Assembly: GCA_020048295.1 (NCBI GenBank)
Contig: JAIFMT010000238.1
Span: forward strand, 1-5,305
From: Rhodoferax sp.
GTDB taxonomy: Bacteria; Pseudomonadota; Gammaproteobacteria; Burkholderiales; Burkholderiaceae
Direction: 5' to 3'
Length of the DNA: 5,305 nt
The position numbers and the translations under genes are program-made. The notes under the pieces were generated by a model, which saw only the letters and a program-made list of their open reading frames with translations, searched no databases and was not told the origin of the DNA. Within the stretch, counting starts at the first letter, position 1. The number at the start of each line of letters is the position of its first letter. Positions 1 through 4,334 of the stretch are shown here, piece by piece.

Positions 1-88
1 CCACCAGCGCGCTGGGGGTGGCGGCCAGCGTCATGGGGCCAAGTGGGCTGATGTAGCCAGTTTGAACTGTGTTGTTTGGAAATTTCAT
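1..88 (-). CDS. ogt: Methylated-DNA--protein-cysteine methyltransferase, N-terminal fragment (cut by window edge)
   Basis: This reading frame starts at the ATG at 88-86 on the minus strand and runs off the left edge after 29 codons. The visible peptide begins MKFPNNTVQTGYISPLGPMT and continues LAATPSALV. The pattern Y-x-SPLGPMTLAAT is typical of the first beta strands of Ogt/MGMT family proteins, which repair O6-alkylguanine by moving the alkyl group to a cysteine of the protein itself. The catalytic PCHR motif lies outside the window, so the family call rests on the N-terminus alone. An AGAGG sequence (102-106 read on the minus strand) lies about 10-13 bases before the ATG and is a plausible but rather distant ribosome binding site. 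It falls inside the dispersed repeat at 96-133. Ada-type proteins share this domain, but the start directly at the domain favours a stand-alone Ogt. Confidence 0.68.
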   Translation of the reverse strand, partial: MKFPNNTVQTGYISPLGPMTLAATPSALV

Positions 89-95
89 ATGTTTT

Positions 96-133
96 AGACC
101 TCTAGCCCATACTCCGAAAGCGCTAGAAGCTAT
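96..133. repeat. Dispersed intergenic palindromic repeat, copy 1
   Basis: This 38-base stretch matches the reverse complement of 2306-2343 at 30 of 38 positions without gaps, including shared blocks CCTCTAGC, GAAAGCGCTA and AAGCTAT. It holds a 6-base inverted repeat, TCTAGC (101-106) with GCTAGA (122-127). The left inner arm has decayed compared with copy 2 (CCCATA in place of GCTTAT-like sequence), so the hairpin is weaker. From memory, short elements of the form TAGCGCTT-loop-AAGCGCTAGA are common between genes in Comamonadaceae. It lies just upstream of the Ogt-like gene and may supply part of its leader. Confidence 0.75.
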
Positions 134-185
134 GAATAATAAAGCGGTTTGCAACCTGCTGGAAAGGCCTGATGATAGGGCGTGA

Positions 186-374
186 ATCCATCTGACTGGT
201 TTGCAGCTTTACTGCAACGGCCACAGCGCACTGGTGCAGTCGCTCAAACGCGAGGGCATCGACTTCGTACAGGCTGACAACTGTTTCTTGCGCATTGACA
301 ACATGCAGTGCGCCCAGGAGTTGGCTGACAGCCTAAGCCCCGATATGCTGCATAAACGCCTGGACAAGTACGCG
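186..374 (+). pseudogene. Probable remnant of a conserved uncharacterised gene
   Basis: The open stretch after the stop at 183-185 encodes a protein-like segment containing LYCNGHSALVQ, then GIDFVQADNCFLRI and LHKRLDKYA. I recall this YCNGHS / ADNxFL / LHxxLDxYA pattern from the N-terminal part of a larger conserved protein family found in Proteobacteria, whose function I cannot name. Here similarity seems to stop near 374, and no good start codon or ribosome binding site precedes it, so I read it as a leftover fragment of 55-65 codons. The frame stays open into the downstream DUF4124 gene, but the linking sequence (375-461) is not protein-like in the same way. Alternatively it could be a real N-terminal extension of that gene, but the signal peptide beginning at 462 argues against this. 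The rest of 89-461 holds only the repeat at 96-133, and 134-185 shows nothing I can identify. Confidence 0.42.
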
Positions 375-461
375 CATCCATCAGAGCCCGGCGGTATCGG
401 ATGCTGGTTGCTGCAACCCTTGCTGCCCTGTGGCATGCCCGCTGGCATAAACTCGGACCCC

Positions 462-971
462 ATGAAACAACTCGCATACATCGCCTTCGCCCTGATCAGT
501 TTGCTGCCGCTGGTGGCAGCCGCACAGTGGTCGTGGATTGACAAAGATGGCCGTAAAGTGTTCAGCGACCGTGCGCCGCCAGCCAACGTGCCAGAAAAAG
601 ACATTCGCAAACGCCCGGGGGCAACCGGCGACAACACGCTGGCGGCCCAAGTGCCCGCCGCAGTAGCCTCCGCCCTGCCCGGCCAACCTGCTGCCAGCGC
701 GCCCAAGCTGTCGGGCCTTGACAAGGAGCTTGCCGAAAAGAAGAAAAAGGCCGAGCAACTCGAAGCCGACAAACGCCGCGCCGAAGAGGCCAAACAAGCC
801 CAAGCCAAAGCAGAAAACTGCACGCGCGCCAAATCAGCCAAGGCTACGCTGGATTCGGGCATCCGCATTGGGCGCATCAACGCCAAGGGTGAACGTGAAG
901 TGATGGATGACGCAGCCCGCGCGGCAGAGGTACAACGCCTTCAGGGCATCATCGAGTCCGACTGCAAATAA
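462..971 (+). CDS. Exported DUF4124-domain protein with coiled coil
   Basis: This 169-residue protein starts MKQLAYIAFALISLLPLVAA, a typical signal peptide with likely cleavage after the AAA at 19-21. The mature part opens QWSWIDKDGRKVFSDRAPP, the hallmark of DUF4124: a W-x-W-x-D-x-x-G-x-x-x-[FY]-[ST]-D stretch found at the N-terminus of many betaproteobacterial periplasmic proteins. An Ala/Pro-rich linker (about 52-82) leads to a Lys/Glu/Ala-rich segment (84-118) that should form a coiled coil. A C-terminal part follows with cysteines at 120 and 168 that could pair in the periplasm. The frame is open upstream to 186, but the start at 462 is preferred because it places the signal peptide at the N-terminus. 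No strong ribosome binding site is seen. Its end faces rnfH across a 21-base gap. The function of the family is unknown. Confidence 0.85.
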   Translation: MKQLAYIAFALISLLPLVAAAQWSWIDKDGRKVFSDRAPPANVPEKDIRKRPGATGDNTLAAQVPAAVASALPGQPAASAPKLSGLDKELAEKKKKAEQLEADKRRAEEAKQAQAKAENCTRAKSAKATLDSGIRIGRINAKGEREVMDDAARAAEVQRLQGIIESDCK

Positions 972-992
972 CGCCCCAGGCGGGCGGTGCTG

Positions 993-1340
993 TCAGTAGC
1001 CGGCTTTGGCCCCGGCGCGCTTTTTGGCAAACAAACCGGCAGCGCGCGCACCCTGGCTGACAAAGCGCTCACGCCGCGCCACTTTGGGATCGACCCGCAA
1101 CGACCGATAAATCTCCACCCGGTCCTGGTCACGCAGCGGCTGACGCAGCTCAGTCAGACGACCCCAGATGCCCACCAGCGTATCGGTACTGTCGATTTCA
1201 GGAAATTTTTCGAGCCAGCCACTCAGGCGCAGGGCTTGCAGCACATCGCACGGAGCGCTGAGTTCAAGCGTGACCTGATGCACCTGACGCGCTGCGGGCG
1301 AATACACCAGCCTCACCTGGTAGTCTGGCTCATTCACCAT
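993..1340 (-). CDS. rnfH: RnfH family ubiquitin-like-fold protein
   Basis: This 115-residue protein (MVNEPDYQVRLVYSPAARQV at the start) matches the RnfH/UPF0125 family: a beta-grasp fold with LVYSPAxRQ, a central LEKFPEID, a VGIWGRLTEL strand and the signature DRVEIYRSLRVDPKVARRER near the end. The family is usually encoded directly after ratA, as here. Its role is not settled despite the name, which comes from the Rnf electron-transport locus of Rhodobacter. The ATG at 1340-1338 overlaps the original ratA stop (1332-1330) by 11 bases, and an AGGCAGG sequence sits about 3 bases before it; the adjacent GTG at 1337 would have better spacing. Because of the frame change in ratA, the same frame is also open upstream to 1739, so RnfH might additionally be made as the tail of a 248-residue fusion. 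RnfH itself looks complete, with a Lys/Arg/Ala-rich tail. Confidence 0.88.
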   Translation of the reverse strand: MVNEPDYQVRLVYSPAARQVHQVTLELSAPCDVLQALRLSGWLEKFPEIDSTDTLVGIWGRLTELRQPLRDQDRVEIYRSLRVDPKVARRERFVSQGARAAGLFAKKRAGAKAGY

Positions 1341-1739
1341 AAACCTGCCTGGCACGTTTGACAAAAGCGTCAACCATGCTGCCGGCGATTTTGTCAAACA
1401 CCGGGCTGCATAGGTCAGCGCCAGTTCGACCTTGCAGGCGCGCTGCTCGCTGCCAAGCGTCAAAAAATTCCATTCGCCTTCAAGTTTGGAAAATGGGCCA
1501 TCGATCAGGTTGATGATCACTTGCTGGTCAACAATGTGTGCGTTGCGGGTGGTGAAGGTCTGGTGGATGCCGCTAAAGGCAATGCCGATTTCAGCGATCA
1601 TGCCGTTTTCTTCATGGCTGACCACCCTGGCGCGGTCGCACCACGGCAAAAATTGGGGGTAATGGTCAACATCGACCACCAGCCGGTACATCTCGGCCGG
1701 GCTGTACCAGATTAAAACGGACTTTTTGACAGTTTTCAT
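1330..1739 (-). pseudogene. ratA: RatA (START/COQ10-like) gene with an internal deletion and frameshift
   Basis: The first 110 codons encode a typical RatA: KSVLIWYSPAEMYRLVVDVD, YPQFLPWC, FSGIHQTFTTRN and DGPFSKLEGEWNF, the SRPBCC/START fold of the COQ10 family. E. coli RatA was described as a toxin that blocks 70S ribosome assembly; eukaryotic relatives bind coenzyme Q. After LALTY (codon 110, 1412-1410) the frame breaks. The expected ending, SPVFDKIAGSMVDAF then VKRARQVYGE and stop, is present but in another frame (1407-1330). Against the remembered family (E. coli reads FEFTNKLIELAFGRVF at the same place) about ten residues plus one base are missing, near 1407/1408. A repaired gene would encode about 146 residues, the normal family length. 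As it stands, translation continues out of frame for 22 residues and joins rnfH. The missing piece starts the C-terminal helix, which packs over the lipid pocket in this fold, so function is probably lost. No Shine-Dalgarno sequence is visible before the ATG at 1739. Confidence 0.82.
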
Positions 1740-1760
1740 AGAATGGCGTTTGAGCGCCGG

Positions 1761-1766
1761 ATTGTA
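1761..1766 (-). promoter_or_regulatory. Possible -10 element for ratA-rnfH
   Basis: On the minus strand this reads TACAAT, one base from the TATAAT consensus. It would place transcription start about 15 bases before the ratA ATG. No convincing -35 element stands 16-18 bases further upstream, so this is a weak call. The 70 bases between ratA and smpB must hold both divergent promoters. Confidence 0.35.
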
Positions 1767-1809
1767 GTCAAGCTGGCATCATCGGTTATTCATCAACCTG
1801 CACACCCCC

Positions 1810-2283
1810 ATGGCCAAGAAACCAGACACCGCTGCCCGCATTGCCGACAACAAAAAAGCCGCTTTCAATTATTTTTTTGAGGAGCGGTTTGAAGCTGGCA
1901 TTGTGCTCGAAGGCTGGGAGGTCAAATCGCTGCGCGAAGGCAAGGTGCAGCTGACCGACGGCTATGTGGTGATCCGCAATGGCGAGCTGTTCATCATTGG
2001 CCTGCAAATCAACCCGCTGGGCACGGCCTCCACCCACATCAGCCCGGACAAACAGCGCACCAAAAAGCTGCTGATGCACAAAGAAGAAATCAAGCGGCTG
2101 ATTGGCAAGGTAGAGCAAAAGGGCTACACCTTGGTGCCGCTCAACCTGCACTGGAAAAATGGCAAGGTGAAATGCGAAATTGCCTTGGCCAAAGGCAAGG
2201 CAGAACACGACAAGCGCGACACCATCAAAGACCGCGAAGGCAAGCGCGAGGTCGAGCGGGCCATGAAATCGCGCCAGCGCTAA
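1810..2283 (+). CDS. smpB: SsrA-binding protein SmpB
   Basis: This is a complete 157-residue SmpB, the usual family length. SmpB binds tmRNA (SsrA) and delivers it to stalled ribosomes, where trans-translation tags the unfinished peptide for degradation. Visible family features are [13 protein letters not shown] near the start, [21 protein letters not shown] with the conserved E-V-K-S-L-R, the [13 protein letters not shown] strand, [11 protein letters not shown], and a basic C-terminal tail [20 protein letters not shown] that enters the ribosomal A site and mRNA channel. The ATG at 1810 gives the expected N-terminus ([20 protein letters not shown]). No clear ribosome binding site precedes it. 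It is divergent from ratA, an arrangement common in proteobacteria, and is followed by a hairpin repeat facing the response-regulator gene. Confidence 0.97.
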   Translation: MAKKPDTAARIADNKKAAFNYFFEERFEAGIVLEGWEVKSLREGKVQLTDGYVVIRNGELFIIGLQINPLGTASTHISPDKQRTKKLLMHKEEIKRLIGKVEQKGYTLVPLNLHWKNGKVKCEIALAKGKAEHDKRDTIKDREGKREVERAMKSRQR

Positions 2284-2300
2284 CCCGGAAACCGCTTCAC

Positions 2301-2347
2301 AAAATATAGCTTATAGCGCTTTCTGTATAAGCGCTAGAGGCCATTTT
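2301..2347. terminator. Probable bidirectional terminator between smpB and the response regulator
   Basis: The perfect 8-base stem TAGCGCTT (2314-2321) / AAGCGCTA (2329-2336) closes a 7-base loop. Outside it, AAAAT (2301-2305) can pair with ATTTT (2343-2347), giving a longer interrupted hairpin with an A-tract on one side and a T-tract on the other. This works in both directions, as expected between two convergent genes ending at 2283 and 2349. The stem is only moderately GC-rich and the T-tract is not directly attached to the inner stem, so its efficiency is uncertain. Confidence 0.55.
2306..2343. repeat. Dispersed intergenic palindromic repeat, copy 2
   Basis: This is the better preserved copy of the 38-base element at 96-133, in opposite orientation (30 of 38 identical, no gaps). 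It has the intact inner palindrome TAGCGCTT-loop-AAGCGCTA. It reaches to within 6 bases of the response-regulator stop codon. Members of such families often double as terminators between convergent genes. Confidence 0.8.
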
Positions 2348-2348
2348 C

Positions 2349-2996
2349 TTATATAGAAACCAGGCCTGACCGCATGGCGTAGCGTACCAACCCGGCCACC
2401 TCGTGGATGTCAAGCTGGCGCATCAGCTGGCTGCGGTGGGTGTCCACCGTTTTCACCGAAAGGTCCAGACGACGCGCAATCTCTTTGGTGCTTTGGCCTT
2501 CGGCAATCAGTTGCAGCACCTCGCGCTGGCGTGGTGACAACGCATCGCCGGGTTGCACATCACCGCGCAAGCGCTGCACATAGTCATTCACCACGCCTTT
2601 GGAAACCGCCGGACTCAGGTAGGTTTCTCCGCGCAGCACGGCGTTGAGCGCCAGCTCCAACTCCAGTGGTGCGGCATCTTTAAGCAAATAGGCTACCGCG
2701 CCGTTACGCAGCGCCTGGCGCACATATTCTTCGTTCTGATGCATTGACAAGATCAGCACCCGGATGTCTGGCCAGCGCTTGAGCAGGCGGGCGGTGGTTT
2801 CAATGCCATTGAGACCGGGCATAGCGATGTCCATCAGCACCAGTTGTGGTTGCAGCCTGTCGGCCAGGTCCAGCAACGCCTGGCCGTTGCCGGCCTCCCC
2901 CACCACTTCGAAGCCGGCAATCGACTCCATCAGCTTGCACAAGCCGGCGCGCACCAGCGTGTGGTCGTCGGCCAGCAGCACGCGTACCGGGCTCAT
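2349..2996 (-). CDS. NarL/FixJ-family response regulator
   Basis: This 215-residue protein has an N-terminal receiver domain (about 3-120) and a LuxR-type helix-turn-helix (about 152-210). Receiver residues are the acidic pair D10-D11, phospho-acceptor D56 in LVLMDIAMPG, S84 in LILSMH and K106 in AYLLKD. The output domain shows LSPRQREVLQLIAEG, then KEIARRLDLSVKTVDTHRSQ, the classic recognition-helix pattern, so it should bind DNA and control transcription. The start at 2996 is chosen because its ATG overlaps the kinase stop in an ATGA arrangement and has an AGGAG at 3005-3009, 8 bases upstream. A start 10 codons earlier is open but lies within the kinase and lacks this support. Its partner is the kinase directly upstream. 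Target genes cannot be told from the sequence. Confidence 0.93.
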   Translation of the reverse strand: MSPVRVLLADDHTLVRAGLCKLMESIAGFEVVGEAGNGQALLDLADRLQPQLVLMDIAMPGLNGIETTARLLKRWPDIRVLILSMHQNEEYVRQALRNGAVAYLLKDAAPLELELALNAVLRGETYLSPAVSKGVVNDYVQRLRGDVQPGDALSPRQREVLQLIAEGQSTKEIARRLDLSVKTVDTHRSQLMRQLDIHEVAGLVRYAMRSGLVSI

Positions 2997-4072
2997 ACCA
3001 CCGGCTCCTGCGACAACCATGGGCACTTGAAGTGCACCGTGCTGCCACGTCCGGGTGCCGAGTCGATGTCAAGCTGTCCCCCCACCAGCGTGGCGCGCTC
3101 TTGCATGCCCAGCACGCCCAGGCTGCCACCGGCAATCGCACGCTCGGTCATGGCCGCCAAATCAAAGCCCTGGCCATCGTCACTGACACTCAGGTGCAGC
3201 TCACCGTCCTCGCGGCTCAGCCGGATGGTGACCTCACTGGCGAGTGCATGGCGCGCGATATTGGTCAGCGCCTCTTGCACGATGCGAAAACACACCGTTT
3301 CGATGTCGCTGGCGACCCGCCCGCCAGTGTCCTGGTACTGAAAACTGACGGTAAAACCACTGCGTTGCGCCGCCTGATCAGACAACCACTGCAAAGCCGG
3401 CACCAAACCCAGGTCGTCCAGCATGGACGGGCGCAAACCGGTCGCCAGGTTGCGCACCTGCTGCAAGGTGTCTTCAACAATGCGAATGCTCTCCAGATTC
3501 AGGTTGGTGGGCACCTGCCCTTTGAAGCGCTCACTGAGCTGCAGGTTGATCTTGATGGCCGTCAGTGACTGGCCCAGCTCATCGTGCAGTTCGATGGCAA
3601 TGCGTCGGCGCTCCTGCTCTTGCGCCAGCAACACCCGCCTGGACAGCGCCTTGAGCTGGCGTGTGGTGTTTTGCAGGCGGGCCTCGGCCTGGTGCTTGTA
3701 AAGCGCCATGGCCAGCACAGTGCGCAGCTCACGCTCTGAAAAGGGTTTGAGGATGTAGCCAAACGGCTCGGTCAGCTTGGCGCGCGCCAGCACATCGTCG
3801 GCAGTAAAGGCGGTCAAAAAAACCACCGGCAGGGCAAACTGGTTGCGAATCAGCTGCGCTGCGGTGATGCCGTCCATGCTACCGGCGAGCTGGATGTCCA
3901 TCAGCACCAGGTCGGGGCGCAGCACAGCGGCCAAATCCACCGCTTGCTCGCCGCGGTCAACGCAGCCTACCGGGTGGTAGCCCAGCTCAATGAGCTGCTG
4001 CTCAATGTCACGCGCCACCACCAGCTCGTCTTCGACAACGAGAACCTTGGGCTTGGACACAGAAGACAACAT
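2993..4072 (-). CDS. Receiver-HisKA_3-HATPase histidine kinase (soluble, no sensor domain)
   Basis: This 359-residue protein begins with a receiver domain (about 8-125: E14-D15, phospho-acceptor D59 in LVLMDIQLAG, T88 in FLTAF, K109 in ILKPF). A coiled-coil-like linker follows (about 126-155), then a NarX-type dimerisation domain with the phospho-accepting H163 in RRRIAIELHDELGQSL. Last comes an ATPase domain with the N box QEALTNIARHA (N271), G1 DDGQGF (298-303) and a GSLGVLGMQERA G2 region. There is no membrane segment, PAS or GAF domain, so its input is probably phosphate delivered to D59 by another kinase. It would then phosphorylate the NarL-type regulator whose start overlaps its stop by 4 bases. 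The ATG at 4072 is preferred over an in-frame TTG at 4108, because the receiver fold begins 8 residues after it; a weak GGAAA lies upstream. The sequence gives no clue to the signal. Confidence 0.93.
   Translation of the reverse strand: MLSSVSKPKVLVVEDELVVARDIEQQLIELGYHPVGCVDRGEQAVDLAAVLRPDLVLMDIQLAGSMDGITAAQLIRNQFALPVVFLTAFTADDVLARAKLTEPFGYILKPFSERELRTVLAMALYKHQAEARLQNTTRQLKALSRRVLLAQEQERRRIAIELHDELGQSLTAIKINLQLSERFKGQVPTNLNLESIRIVEDTLQQVRNLATGLRPSMLDDLGLVPALQWLSDQAAQRSGFTVSFQYQDTGGRVASDIETVCFRIVQEALTNIARHALASEVTIRLSREDGELHLSVSDDGQGFDLAAMTERAIAGGSLGVLGMQERATLVGGQLDIDSAPGRGSTVHFKCPWLSQEPVV
3005..3009 (-). promoter_or_regulatory. Ribosome binding site of the response regulator
   Basis: On the minus strand this reads AGGAG, 8 bases before the ATG at 2996 and inside the last codons of the kinase gene. 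Together with the ATGA overlap it fixes the start and implies coupled translation of kinase and regulator. Confidence 0.8.
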
Positions 4073-4277
4073 GCGGTATTTCCAGACAAAAAATATGAGC
4101 CACGGCAAGCTGGCAGGCTACCCGCCCGTCGTTGCCGTTGAACGACCCCGGCATGCGGCACCGTTGAGCCGATAAAGTGTAGCGGCTGTGTGATGGAAGT
4201 CATGGTTTTCGCCTAACATTCAACCACCACAGAGCCACAACATAGCGTGATATTTGTCAATTTTTATTGATCCAATC

Positions 4278-4286
4278 TGCTATAGA
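4278..4286 (+). promoter_or_regulatory. Possible extended -10 promoter for the Aer-like gene
   Basis: TGCTATAGA matches an extended -10 (TGn followed by TATAGA, one base from TATAAT except for the fifth position). The nearest -35-like sequence, TTGTCA at 4254-4259, is 21 bases away, which is too far for normal spacing, so the extended -10 would have to carry recognition. An AT-rich stretch (4248-4300) surrounds it. Transcription would start about 40 bases before the ATG at 4335. The rest of 4073-4334 holds no gene; it must also contain the kinase promoter, which I could not pick out. Confidence 0.4.
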
Positions 4287-4322
4287 TGGCTTTTTTTGTC
4301 GCAAACTCGGGTGCATGATGAT

Positions 4323-4326
4323 CAGG
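4323..4326 (+). promoter_or_regulatory. Ribosome binding site of the Aer-like gene
   Basis: AGGA lies 8 bases before the ATG at 4335 and supports that start, which also gives a protein aligning to E. coli Aer from its first residues. Confidence 0.7.
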
Positions 4327-4334
4327 ACCTTTTC

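Noticed and set aside
201..461. Long N-terminal extension of the DUF4124 protein (open frame from a TTG at 201)
   Set aside because: A clear signal peptide begins at 462, so an 87-residue extension would bury it. The upstream part looks like a different gene's remnant.
209..886. Minus-strand open frame of 225 codons opposite the DUF4124 gene and remnant
   Set aside because: Its Ser/Ala/Leu-rich composition shows no domain, and it mirrors the GC-rich coding strand. It is a shadow frame.
972..982. CGCC-CCA-GGCG hairpin between the DUF4124 gene and rnfH as a terminator
   Set aside because: The stem is only 4 base pairs. On the minus strand it is followed by TTATTT, but that is within the DUF4124 stop region and too weak to call.
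1330..1412. Single-base sequencing error as the cause of the ratA frame break
   Set aside because: Restoring the frame with one base would still leave RatA about ten residues short in a conserved helix, and there is no homopolymer at the break. A real deletion fits better.
2846..3568. Plus-strand open frame of 240 codons across the kinase/regulator junction
   Set aside because: It is antisense to two confidently identified genes and has no recognisable domain.
4073..4108. Earlier TTG start for the histidine kinase
   Set aside because: The ATG at 4072 gives the usual short lead into the receiver domain, and the extra 12 residues (hydrophobic and aromatic) have no support from a ribosome binding site.
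4168..4175. GCCGATAA, identical to the -10 of flagellar sigma-28 promoters
   Set aside because: No TAAA-type -35 element stands 11 bases upstream, and the site is 160 bases from the chemoreceptor start, with a better-placed extended -10 between them.
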